From positions 2,042,501 to 2,106,500 of the forward strand of contig CP063167.1 in NCBI GenBank assembly GCA_016806145.1: a DNA stretch of 64,000 bases, given 5' to 3'. This stretch comes from Variovorax paradoxus. GTDB lineage: Bacteria > Pseudomonadota > Gammaproteobacteria > Burkholderiales > Burkholderiaceae_C. Of this stretch, positions 11,661 through 19,475 are shown in pieces (within the stretch, counting starts at the first letter, position 1; the number at the start of each line of letters is the position of its first letter). The notes beneath the pieces are model-generated. The model worked only from the letters and a program-made list of their open reading frames with translations, did no database searches and had not been told where the DNA came from. The position numbers and the translations under genes were made by a program.

Positions 11661-11679
11661 CTCTCAACACGGTTGAGAG
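11661..11679. repeat. Inverted repeat CTCTCAA-N5-TTGAGAG
   Basis: A perfect 7-bp inverted repeat with a 5-base loop lies 35 bp after the GNAT stop. It could act as a weak terminator or be a leftover operator. It has no T-run on the plus strand. Confidence 0.4.
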
Positions 11680-11758
11680 AGATTTGCTGGCGTTCGTGCC
11701 TTCGTGCCCGCAGCCTCCACCGGATCCAGGGCGGCGCGAGGTACCCGGGGCACGCGGG

Positions 11759-11802
11759 AAAAACAAGGAGGAGCGTGATCGGAAGACCGACCCCACTCCT
11801 TC
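11759..11802 (-). terminator. Candidate rho-independent terminator of the SDR gene
   Basis: Read on the minus strand, about 15 bases after the SDR stop, the RNA can form an interrupted stem (GGAAGGAG pairing with CTCCTTG-side bases, with an inner TCGG-TCTT-CCGA hairpin). A GTTTTT tract follows at once. The T-run and position suit termination of the leftward SDR transcript; the stem is imperfect. Confidence 0.45.
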
Positions 11803-11816
11803 CGGCCCGGCAACGC

Positions 11817-12707
11817 TCAAGCTGCCTTCAAGGCTTCCTGCCCATACGTCCCCGCCGCCCTTACATCCGCCGGATCGAAGCTCGCCCCCGCCCCCTGCTG
11901 CTCGCGCTGCGCCGCGAGCCGCGCGCCTTCCTGCGCGGCCATGTCGAACAGGCGGTTGGGGTCGTGGCGACGCAGTTGCAGCGCGGCTGCTTCGAGCCCC
12001 GCCGCGATCTCGATCTCGCGCTGGCCCGAAGCCATGCCGTCGAGCAGCAGGCCGGCCGCGACGGCGGGCTCCATGCCCTGGTCGATGTTCGCGTCGGAAC
12101 GGCCGCGCGCGCTGCCGTCGGGGCCGAGCGCGTTGATCGACACCGCGGTGCGCACCGAGCCTGGCAGCGCGACGCTGACGCGGATGCCGTAGGCCTGCTC
12201 GACCTCGGCGCGCAGCGCATCGAAGTAGCCCTGCACCGCATGCTTGGCACCGCTGTAGCCGGTGCGCAGCGGCGCGCCGACCTTGCCGGCCACCGAGCCG
12301 ATCACGGCGATGTGGCCGCCACGGCGCTCGGCCATGCGCGGCAGCACGAGCTGGGTGAGGGCGACGGGTGCGAGGTAGTCGACCTCGATCAGGCGGCGAT
12401 AGACGGCGAGGTCGGTGTCGATGGCGAGGCTGCGCTGGGCGATGCCGGCGTTGTTGATCAGCACGTCGATCCGGCCCTGCCAGCCGGCGGCGCGCTCGAC
12501 GATGGCCGGCAGTGCGTCGTAATCGGTGGCCTCGAAGGGCAGTACCAGCACGCGTTCGGGCGCGCGCGCCGCGAGGGCGGCCAGCGGCTCGGGGCGGCGG
12601 CCGGAGGCGATCACGCGCGCGCCGCGCTCGAGCAGCGCGAGCGCGAGCGCCTCGCCGATGCCGGAGGAAGCGCCGGTCACCCATGCGGTCTTGTTCTCGA
12701 AGTACAT
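11817..12707 (-). CDS. SDR-family NAD(P)-dependent oxidoreductase
   Basis: This 296-residue classical short-chain dehydrogenase has the cofactor motif TGASSGIG at residues 11-18, NNAG near 85, the catalytic serine in VIGSVAGK and the YxxxK motif as YSGAK near 153-157. It reduces or oxidises a carbonyl/alcohol; the substrate is unknown. The extended C-terminal tail (about 40 residues beyond the core) is a little longer than usual. The ATG at 12707 gives the family-typical N-terminus (MYFENKTAWVTGA). A 204-bp gap upstream separates it from the small membrane protein gene, so it may have its own promoter. Confidence 0.9.
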   Translation of the reverse strand: MYFENKTAWVTGASSGIGEALALALLERGARVIASGRRPEPLAALAARAPERVLVLPFEATDYDALPAIVERAAGWQGRIDVLINNAGIAQRSLAIDTDLAVYRRLIEVDYLAPVALTQLVLPRMAERRGGHIAVIGSVAGKVGAPLRTGYSGAKHAVQGYFDALRAEVEQAYGIRVSVALPGSVRTAVSINALGPDGSARGRSDANIDQGMEPAVAAGLLLDGMASGQREIEIAAGLEAAALQLRRHDPNRLFDMAAQEGARLAAQREQQGAGASFDPADVRAAGTYGQEALKAA

Positions 12708-12911
12708 CTGAAAGCTTTCCTTGACGTGGAGCGGAGTGGAATCCCGCGGCGCGTGTCGGTGTGTTGGATTCGGATGTTCTGCTCCGACGAGGCCGCGGGC
12801 GTGGCGTGCGCCTCGGTCATTGTGGCGGCGCGGCTCGGGCCTGACCATCGGCCAATAGGGGTAATGCAAGAGTGTGCGTGGCCATCGTGGATGGCGGTCG
12901 CGCACGGCCCG

Positions 12912-13097
12912 CTATTTGCCCTTGGCCGGCGCGGTGGCGGCGGGCGCGCCCTGCGTCGCGGGCGCGGGCTTGTCGCGTTCGCTGCTCACCCACGTCAGCG
13001 CGTAGATGACCAGCACGACGGCGACCACGGCGATCGCGCTCCACATCACGATGCCGGGCTTCTGGTGGTTCTGTCCCTGCGGGGGTTGGTTCGGCAT
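12912..13097 (-). CDS. Small single-pass membrane protein
   Basis: The 61-residue protein has a Gln/Pro-rich N-terminus, one transmembrane segment (about residues 16-35: IVMWSAIAVVAVVLVIYALT) and an Ala/Pro/Lys-rich tail. The start is preceded by AGAGAGGGACAC on the coding strand. It follows the redoxin gene by about 95 bp on the same strand. No family or function is evident. Confidence 0.62.
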   Translation of the reverse strand: MPNQPPQGQNHQKPGIVMWSAIAVVAVVLVIYALTWVSSERDKPAPATQGAPAATAPAKGK

Positions 13098-13191
13098 GGT
13101 GTCCCTCTCTGTCTGTGGTACCGCGTTGCGGGGACCTCCAAGCTAACAGGCGGCGCGCGCGCGGCTGTCGGACGCACGCCAGCGCGCGACG

Positions 13192-13752
13192 TCAGCCAAC
13201 CGGACAGCCTGCGTCGCCGCAGCCTTCATCCGCATGAGCTCCTTCGTCGCGCACCGCGTCCGCGATCAACGGCGCGGCCACGTCCTCGGCCGCGAGCTGC
13301 CCGATGGCCGCACCGAGCGCCATGTCGTCGAGCAGGCCGAAGTGGCTCAGCCGCAGCCGCCCCTGCCGGTCGATCAGCACCACGCTCGGCGTGCCCTGGA
13401 ACTGGTAGGCGCGCATGGTCTGCGGAATGCTGCTGCCCGGCGAGGGCCGGTCGATGCCGATCGGGAACACGTAGCGGTACTCGCGCACGAAGGCCTCGAG
13501 CGCCGCGGGCGTCATGACCTCGTGGTGCTCGAACACCGAGTGCAGCCCGATCACCGCGACGTCCTTCGCGGCGAACAGCTGCCGCGTCTTCTTGGCCTGC
13601 GGCAGGCCGTGCGTGGCGCAGGCCGGGCACAGCATCTGGAAGGCGTGCAGCACCACGACCTTGCCGCGCAGCGATTCGAGCGTCACGGGGGCCTCGGTGT
13701 TGAGCCAGCGCTCGACCTGCAGCTCGGGCGCCGGGGGATGGATTCTCGACAT
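13192..13752 (-). CDS. TlpA/AhpC-like redoxin
   Basis: The 186-residue thioredoxin-fold protein has the active-site motif CPAC (Cys42, Cys45) after the strand GKVVVLHAFQ. Typical redoxin segments follow, including DVAVIGLHSVFEHHE and the cis-proline region FQGTPSVVLID. There is no signal peptide, so it should act in the cytosol as a peroxidase or thiol oxidoreductase. The C-terminus ends in an unusual His/Cys-rich tail (HADEGCGDAGC) that might bind metal or take part in disulfide exchange. It lies 43 bp after the AhpD-like gene, suggesting a shared peroxide or thiol-stress role. Confidence 0.85.
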   Translation of the reverse strand: MSRIHPPAPELQVERWLNTEAPVTLESLRGKVVVLHAFQMLCPACATHGLPQAKKTRQLFAAKDVAVIGLHSVFEHHEVMTPAALEAFVREYRYVFPIGIDRPSPGSSIPQTMRAYQFQGTPSVVLIDRQGRLRLSHFGLLDDMALGAAIGQLAAEDVAAPLIADAVRDEGAHADEGCGDAGCPVG

Positions 13753-13795
13753 GGTTGATGGCTCCAGTGCAATGGCAAGGCCCCGGCGCCGCCGC

Positions 13796-14341
13796 TCAGG
13801 CGGCCGCGCGCAGCTTCACGCCCGGGAAATCGACGGGCACGTCGAAGGCGACATTCACATAGTTCGTGAACAGGTTCAAGGCCACGTGCGCCAGCAGCTC
13901 GACGATCTGCCGGTCGTCGAAGCCCGCGTCGCGCAGCGCCTGCACCTCGGCGGCGTCGATCTGGCCGCGCTGCTCGACCACCGCGAGCGCGAAGCGCAGC
14001 GCGGCGGCGGTCTGCGGGTCGGCGGACTCGCCGTGCTGCGCGGCGGTCATCTCGGCCGACGAGGCACCGGCCTTGCGGCCCAGCGCCGTGTGCGCGGCCA
14101 GACAGTAGTGGCAGGCATTGCGGTCGGCGATCGCCACCGCGATCTTCTCGCCGAGCTGCGCGGGAATCACGCCGCCGCCGAGCGCGCCGAACGATCCCCA
14201 CAGGCTCTGGAGCGCGGCCGGCGAGTTGGCGACGGCGCGGAACATGTTGGGCGTGGCACCGAAGGCGCCGTGGATCTGCGCGAGCAGGACCTGGGCGTCT
14301 CCGGTGGCTTCGGCGGGGGAGACGAGGGGGATGCGGGACAT
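13796..14341 (-). CDS. Carboxymuconolactone decarboxylase/AhpD-family alkylhydroperoxidase
   Basis: This 181-residue protein shows the full AhpD-type redox signature E-x11-C-x2-C-x3-H (Glu65, Cys77, Cys80, His84 in the segment ending ACHYCLAAH). The family reduces hydroperoxides or acts in related cysteine chemistry as an all-helical oligomer. It is the first gene of a redoxin pair and is divergent, across 99 bp, from an AraC-family regulator that probably controls it. Confidence 0.9.
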   Translation of the reverse strand: MSRIPLVSPAEATGDAQVLLAQIHGAFGATPNMFRAVANSPAALQSLWGSFGALGGGVIPAQLGEKIAVAIADRNACHYCLAAHTALGRKAGASSAEMTAAQHGESADPQTAAALRFALAVVEQRGQIDAAEVQALRDAGFDDRQIVELLAHVALNLFTNYVNVAFDVPVDFPGVKLRAAA

Positions 14342-14440
14342 GGTGATTTCCTTCGGGGTTGTGAATCGGTGAAGGAAGTGTGCGCGCGATGGTCGTATGA
14401 TTCGGCTCGTTTTGTCCATGGAACATGCCTTTTCGTACAG

Positions 14441-15304
14441 ATGACCGCGCCACCCCCGATCGACAGGCTGTCCGCGCTGCTCGAGCGCTTCCGCGTGCGC
14501 GCGCACCTGTTCCACAACGGCCCGCTGTGCGGCACCACCACCTTCGCGGCCGAGCCGGGGCGCGGCTTCCTGCATGTGCTGCGCCGCGGCGAGATGGTGG
14601 TCACGCATGCCTCGCGCAGCGGCGTGCGGCGCAAGCTGGTCGTGAAGGAACCGAGCCTGCTGTTCTATCCGCGCCCGCTGACGCACCACTTCCACAACGC
14701 GCCCGTCGAAGGCTCGGACTTCGTCTGCGCGACGCTGGACTTCGATGGCGGCGAGACCCATCCGCTGGCGCGCGCGTTGCCGCCGCTGATCCTCCTGCCG
14801 CTGCGCGAGGTCGAGGGGCTCGAGCAGTCGCTCGCGCTGCTGTTCGCCGAGACCGCGCGCGTGCAGTGCGGCCACCGGCTGCTGGCCGACCGCCTGTTCG
14901 AGGTGGTGCTGATCCAGCTGCTGCGCTGGCTGCTCGATCATCCGGAGCACAGCGAACTGCCGCCGGGCCTGCTGACGGGGCTCGGCGATCCGCGGCTCGC
15001 GCGCGTGCTGGTCGGGCTGCACGAGCGGCCCGGCGAGCCCTGGCCGCTCGAGCAGATGGCGCGCGAGGCGGGCCTGTCGCGCAGCGCCTTCGCGCAGCGC
15101 TTCCGCGAGGTGGTGGGTACCACGCCCGCCGACTACCTCGCACTCTGGCGGCTCAGCATCGCGCAGGCGCAACTGCGTGGCGGTGCCTCGGTGAAGACCA
15201 TCGCCGACGAACTCGGCTATGCCAATGCCTCGGCGCTGTCGCGGGTGTTCGCGCAGAAGCTGGGCGTGTCGCCGCGCGAGTGGCTGGCCACGGTGCGCGG
15301 CTGA
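14441..15304 (+). CDS. AraC-family transcriptional regulator (cupin type)
   Basis: The 287-residue protein has an N-terminal cupin-like sensor domain (about residues 5-180, with RGFLHVLRRGEMVVTH and PSLLFYPRPLTHHF) and a C-terminal double helix-turn-helix. The latter includes MAREAGLSRSAFAQRFREVVG and IADELGYANASALSRVFAQK. The ATG at 14441 is the first methionine of the family-like N-terminus. Its position, divergent from the AhpD/redoxin operon, suggests that it activates those genes. It ends 10 bp from the convergent MFS gene. Confidence 0.9.
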   Translation: MTAPPPIDRLSALLERFRVRAHLFHNGPLCGTTTFAAEPGRGFLHVLRRGEMVVTHASRSGVRRKLVVKEPSLLFYPRPLTHHFHNAPVEGSDFVCATLDFDGGETHPLARALPPLILLPLREVEGLEQSLALLFAETARVQCGHRLLADRLFEVVLIQLLRWLLDHPEHSELPPGLLTGLGDPRLARVLVGLHERPGEPWPLEQMAREAGLSRSAFAQRFREVVGTTPADYLALWRLSIAQAQLRGGASVKTIADELGYANASALSRVFAQKLGVSPREWLATVRG

Positions 15305-15314
15305 GGCCGGCGCG

Positions 15315-16499
15315 TCACTCGCGCGCGGTGGCCAGCGTGGGCAGCGCGAACAGCACCGCGAGCGCGCACAGCAGCGCCGCGAGCACCGCGAACGGCAGCA
15401 TGCGGTCGAGCGCGTAGAGCGCGGTGCTGGCGGCCGGTGCCGCGATCAGCGCCAGGCCCTGGGTCGCGGCGATCAGTCCGGCGACCGCGCCCTGCCGGTC
15501 GGTGGGAACCGCGAGCGAGGCGCCGGCCATCGAGCCGGCCATCATGAAACCGGCGCCGGCCCCGAGCACCGCGAAGGCCGCCACATAGGCCGCGAGCGAG
15601 GAGGTGCCGAGCAACACCAGCAGTCCCGCGATCCAGGCCGCGCTGCCCGCGATCACCATGCGCTGCGCCGGCCAGCGCAGCACGCGGGCCTGCAGCAGCT
15701 GGCTCGCGATCAGTGCCACGCCTGTCACCGTCAAAGCCGCGGCCAGCCGCGGACCGACCTGCGCGGTCTCGAGGCCGAGCCGGTCCTGGAAGTAGAAGCC
15801 CGCGATGATCTGGATCGTGACGATCGCGGTCCACGACATCAGGCTCGCCGCCAGCCAGCGCCGCAGCTCGGGCCCCCAGGGCGAAACCGGCGGCGACGCG
15901 ACCGCCGCGCGCATGCGCGTGCCGCGCGGCACCGTGGCCCACACCACGAAGAAGGCCAGCAGGCACAGCGCGCCCGACAGCGCCAGCGGCCAGAGGATGC
16001 CGCGCAGCGCGAGCAGTCCGCCGAGCGCCGGGCCGACCACGAGGCCGACGCCGTTGGCCGCGCCGATCAATGCCATGCCCGCGGCGCGCTCTCCCGCCTC
16101 GGTGTGATCGGCCATCAGCGCCTGCGCCGCGGACGGCACGGCGGGCAGGAAGGCGACCAGCACGGCGCGTGCGCCGGTGACCAGGGCGAACAACCCGGTG
16201 CCGGCAAACGGGCCCGACAGGCCCTGCCGCACCACCGCCGTGAACAGCCCATAGGCCAGGAACATGCCCGCGAAGCCGATCAGCAGCACGCGGCGGCGTC
16301 CCCAGCGGTCGCTGGCCAGGCCCCAGGGCGCCGCCATCGCGGCCATGGCGAGCGAGCTGATCGACAGCATCCATCCGCCCTGCTGCACCGTCAGGTGCAG
16401 CGAGCGCACCAGCGGCGCGAGGATCGGCAGGATCACCGCGCTGGTCAGCGTGGCGAGCGCCACGCTCGTGAACACCACGGGCTTGATGGGGCTCGTCAT
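15315..16499 (-). CDS. MFS transporter (drug:H+ antiporter type)
   Basis: This 394-residue inner-membrane protein has about 12 hydrophobic segments and the loop 2-3 motif GLASDRWGRRRVLLIG near residue 65, characteristic of the major facilitator superfamily. It probably exports a small molecule by proton antiport. Its start overlaps the stop of the upstream methyltransferase gene by 4 bp, so the two are co-translated, and both lie divergent from a TetR gene. This arrangement is common for inducible export or detoxification. Confidence 0.9.
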   Translation of the reverse strand: MTSPIKPVVFTSVALATLTSAVILPILAPLVRSLHLTVQQGGWMLSISSLAMAAMAAPWGLASDRWGRRRVLLIGFAGMFLAYGLFTAVVRQGLSGPFAGTGLFALVTGARAVLVAFLPAVPSAAQALMADHTEAGERAAGMALIGAANGVGLVVGPALGGLLALRGILWPLALSGALCLLAFFVVWATVPRGTRMRAAVASPPVSPWGPELRRWLAASLMSWTAIVTIQIIAGFYFQDRLGLETAQVGPRLAAALTVTGVALIASQLLQARVLRWPAQRMVIAGSAAWIAGLLVLLGTSSLAAYVAAFAVLGAGAGFMMAGSMAGASLAVPTDRQGAVAGLIAATQGLALIAAPAASTALYALDRMLPFAVLAALLCALAVLFALPTLATARE

Positions 16500-17179
16500 G
16501 CCCGATCCTTCGGCGCGCGGGAACGCACGCCGCGGTAGAGCGAGATCGACCCCGTCGGCGTCGGGATCACCGCGGTCTCCTCGACCTCGGCGAAGCCCGC
16601 TTCCCGCATCAGCAGCGGCACGATGCCGTCGGCATTGGGCTGGGTGTCGGCGAAGCCGTCGACGCACTGCACCAGCTTGAACAGCGTTCGCATGGCCCGG
16701 GTGCGCTGCAGGCCGTAGTCGGCGATGTGCAGCTCGCCGCCCGGCACCAGCGCCGCGTGGATGGCCGCGAGGCCCGCGCGCTTTTCGGCCAGCGGCACCT
16801 GGTGCAGCACCAGGCTGGTCACGATCTTGGTCGGCTGCAGCGGCCACAGCAGCGCGGCCGCGTCGCGCAGGTAGCCGCGGTGCAGTTCGCAGCGCACGCC
16901 GGTGGCCGCGAGCTTGGCGCGGGCGCGCTCGAGGATGCGCTCGTCGGGGTCGATGCCGATCAGCCGAGGCATCGACCCCGAACGGCCGAGCAGCGCGAGG
17001 AAGGAGCCGGTGCCGCAGCCCACGTCGGCGATCACGTCCGAAGGCCGCGGCGCGAGCTGCGCCAGCAGGGCCGAACGCCACTGCCGCTCGCGCGTGAACA
17101 GCGACACGAGGGGGTCGTAGGCGCCGAGCACCGGCACCGCGGGGGTGAAGTCGCGCGCCGGGCGCAGGGTCTTGGTCAT
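16496..17179 (-). CDS. Class I SAM-dependent methyltransferase
   Basis: The 227-residue enzyme has the SAM-binding motif ADVGCGTGS (about residues 51-59), the acidic end of strand 2 in GIDPDERIL and a post-core VPGGELHIADYG segment. It would methylate a small molecule in the cytosol. It starts an operon with an MFS exporter, so its product or a related compound may be the exported one. The start lies 88 bp from the divergent TetR start, with a palindromic operator between. Confidence 0.9.
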   Translation of the reverse strand: MTKTLRPARDFTPAVPVLGAYDPLVSLFTRERQWRSALLAQLAPRPSDVIADVGCGTGSFLALLGRSGSMPRLIGIDPDERILERARAKLAATGVRCELHRGYLRDAAALLWPLQPTKIVTSLVLHQVPLAEKRAGLAAIHAALVPGGELHIADYGLQRTRAMRTLFKLVQCVDGFADTQPNADGIVPLLMREAGFAEVEETAVIPTPTGSISLYRGVRSRAPKDRA

Positions 17180-17226
17180 GGCATCTCCAGGGGTGTTCCG
17201 CTTCGCTGCGTTGCGATCGATAATCC

Positions 17227-17238
17227 GAGCAATTGCTC
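17227..17238. promoter_or_regulatory. Palindromic operator between the methyltransferase and TetR genes
   Basis: GAGCAATTGCTC is a perfect 12-bp palindrome in the short gap between the divergent methyltransferase and TetR genes. It lies 29 bp before the TetR ATG and 47 bp before the methyltransferase ATG. TetR-family regulators commonly bind such palindromes and repress both directions. Confidence 0.6.
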
Positions 17239-17267
17239 ACAATGTCTACTCGCATTCGAGGAACGCC

Positions 17268-17891
17268 ATGGCCCGTGCACCCGTCGTCCACCCGAGAAAG
17301 AAGGCCTCGCAGGAGCGTTCGCGCGCGACCGTCGACGCACTGATCGAGGCCACTGCTCGCGTTCTGGTGCGCGAGGGCTTCGAGCGCGCGAGCACCAACC
17401 GCATCGCGGCCGAGGCCGGCGCCAGCATCGGCTCGCTCTACCAGTACTTCCCGACCAAGGAGGCGCTGGTGGCCGCGGTCATCGAGCGGCACAAGAACGA
17501 CATGATGGAAGTGCTGCGCCGCGCGCTGGTGCGGGTCGCGGGCATGCCGCTCGAGCAGGGCGTGCGCGAACTGGTCGCGCTGATGATCGACGCGCACCGC
17601 GTCGATCCCGAGCTGCACCGCGTGCTGGTCGAACAGATTCCGCGCATCGGCCGGCTGGCGGAGGTGGAGGGCTTCGACCGCGAGGTGCTCGAACTGGTGC
17701 GGGCCTACCTCGAGGCCCACCGCGGCGAGCTGCGCGCGCTCGACCTCGATCTCGCGGCCTTCGTCTGCGTCGCGTCCGTCGAGACGCTCGCGCACGAGGC
17801 CGTGCTGCACAACCCCGCGCTGCTCGCGAACCGCAAGGTGAAGGCCTTCACCGACGAGGTGACGCGGCTGGTGATCCGGTACTTGACATAG
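17268..17891 (+). CDS. TetR/AcrR-family transcriptional regulator
   Basis: The 207-residue protein has an N-terminal TetR helix-turn-helix (about residues 15-70) containing TNRIAAEAGASIGSLYQYF and PTKEALVAAVIERH. The C-terminal half is a helical ligand-binding domain. The ATG at 17268 follows CGAGGAACGCC and gives the normal family length; the frame is open upstream but overlaps the operator. It is divergent from the methyltransferase/MFS pair, which it most likely represses. Its 3' end overlaps the convergent gene by 44 bp. Confidence 0.92.
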   Translation: MARAPVVHPRKKASQERSRATVDALIEATARVLVREGFERASTNRIAAEAGASIGSLYQYFPTKEALVAAVIERHKNDMMEVLRRALVRVAGMPLEQGVRELVALMIDAHRVDPELHRVLVEQIPRIGRLAEVEGFDREVLELVRAYLEAHRGELRALDLDLAAFVCVASVETLAHEAVLHNPALLANRKVKAFTDEVTRLVIRYLT

Positions 17892-18378
17892 CTGCGAGGC
17901 GCTTCGCGGCGGCGCGCAGCAGCACGCGGGAATAGAGCTGGTGGAAGCCCGTCAGCGCATCGACCGTCCATCCGAGCCCGCCCCGCGCGCGCGGCAGGAC
18001 GGCCGAGCCGAAGAACAGCGTGGTCTGCGGCGCGGCACCGTCCGCGCGCGGCGCCACCATGAGCCAGCTGCGCGTGCGCCCGGTCGCCAGCACGATCTGG
18101 TCGTCGGCGCGCGCCTCGACGCGCCAGGCCGAGAAGGTCTCGACATGGCCCGCGGCCAGCGCGGCCGCATCGGCGTCGTTCGCGCGCCGTCCGAGCGCAA
18201 CCCCGAGCAGCCAGCGCTCGGGCTTGAACATGGGCGAGGTGTAGAAGGCCTCGATGTAGCTGGCCAGCGGCACGCGGCCGTCGACGGCGAGCGCATGGCA
18301 GTCGGTGTAGGCGCCCGTGCCCTCGTAGCGGGCGAGCAGGGCATGCGCGGGCAGGGCGCGGATCTCGATCGGGTTCAT
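17848..18378 (-). CDS. Conserved protein of unknown function
   Basis: The 176-residue soluble protein has no clear motif that I can name. Segments such as TFSAWRVEARADDQIVL, RSWLMVAPR and TTLFFGSAVLP alternate in a beta-rich pattern somewhat like DUF2867-type proteins, but this is only a resemblance. The ATG at 18378 (MNPIEIRALPAHA) gives the most sensible N-terminus. It follows the last Bug gene of the sigma-54 operon by 67 bp on the same strand, so it may be the last gene of that operon. Its end overlaps the TetR gene by 44 bp. Confidence 0.6.
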   Translation of the reverse strand: MNPIEIRALPAHALLARYEGTGAYTDCHALAVDGRVPLASYIEAFYTSPMFKPERWLLGVALGRRANDADAAALAAGHVETFSAWRVEARADDQIVLATGRTRSWLMVAPRADGAAPQTTLFFGSAVLPRARGGLGWTVDALTGFHQLYSRVLLRAAAKRLAAMSSTGSPAASPRR

Positions 18379-18445
18379 GGGGCGGCGGCGGTCGCACGAG
18401 GATGCGTGCCCGCGCATTGTGCGGTGGCGCGCCCCATGCCTGGTT

Positions 18446-19432
18446 TCAGTCGACCCGGATCTTGGCCGCCTTCACGATCTGGTCGTACTTGGCGAGGTCG
18501 GCGCGGATCTGCTGGCCGAACTCCGCGGGCGTGTTGCCCAGCGCCGAGATGCCGAGCGACGCGAGCCGCTCGCGCACCTCGGGCGACTGCACCACCGCAT
18601 GCAGCTCGCGCTGCAGCCGCTCGACGATGGGCTGCGGCGTCTTCGCGGGCGCGAGGATGCCGATCCACGAGCTCGACTCGAAGCCCGGCACGCCCGATTC
18701 GGCGACCGTGGGCACCTCGGGCAGCGAGGCCAGCCGCTGCGCGCTCGACACGGCGATCGGCCGGATCTGGCCCTTCTGCACGAAGGGATAGGCACCGGCC
18801 ACCGCGGTGTAGAGCATCGGCAGCGAGCCGCCCACCACGTCGGTCATCGACTGGCCGCCGCCCTTGTAGGGCACGTGCACGAAGTTCGCGCCGGTGCGGG
18901 CCTTGAGCAGTTCGCCGGCCAGGTGCGGCGTGCTGCCGGTGCCCGCGCTGCCGTAGGACACGCCGCCCGGGTTGGTCTTGGAATAGGCCACCAGCTCGGA
19001 CAGCGTCTTCGCGGGCACCGAAGGATGCACGACGATGATCAGCACCGCGTCGCCGATCTTGCTGACCGGCACGAAGTCCTTGAGCGTGTCGAACGGCACC
19101 TTGGCATAGACGTGCGGGTTGATGACCAGCGTGCCGTCGAAGCCCAGCAGCAGCGTGTAGCCGTCGGGCGCGGCGGTGGCCACCATCTGCGTGCCGATGT
19201 TGCCCGAGGCGCCGGGCCGGTTGTCGACCACCACGGTCTGGCCCAGGCGCGCGCCGAGCTTGTCGGCCACCACGCGCGCGCCGGTGTCGGTCACGCCGCC
19301 GGGCGTGAAGGGCACGATCAGGCGGATCGGCTTGTTGGGGTAGTCCTGCTGCGCGCCCGCGGGGCCCATGGCCAGCGCGAGCGGCAGCGCGGCCGCGAGC
19401 AGGCGCGCCAGCGTGTTCTTCCATGCATTCAT
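18446..19432 (-). CDS. Bug/TctC-family periplasmic solute-binding protein
   Basis: The 328-residue protein starts with a signal peptide ending in AGAQQ, then carries PIRLIVPFTPGGVTDTGARV and HVPYKGGGQSMTDV, the two most recognisable Bug segments. It lies 43 bp after the esterase lipoprotein gene and is the second Bug gene in the same leftward operon. Two related binding proteins in one operon suggest either two related ligands or the salt and ester forms of one compound. Confidence 0.92.
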   Translation of the reverse strand: MNAWKNTLARLLAAALPLALAMGPAGAQQDYPNKPIRLIVPFTPGGVTDTGARVVADKLGARLGQTVVVDNRPGASGNIGTQMVATAAPDGYTLLLGFDGTLVINPHVYAKVPFDTLKDFVPVSKIGDAVLIIVVHPSVPAKTLSELVAYSKTNPGGVSYGSAGTGSTPHLAGELLKARTGANFVHVPYKGGGQSMTDVVGGSLPMLYTAVAGAYPFVQKGQIRPIAVSSAQRLASLPEVPTVAESGVPGFESSSWIGILAPAKTPQPIVERLQRELHAVVQSPEVRERLASLGISALGNTPAEFGQQIRADLAKYDQIVKAAKIRVD

Positions 19433-19475
19433 CGCTTGTCTCCTTCGTTCGTTCTTGGTTTCGTTCTCGTGTCGC

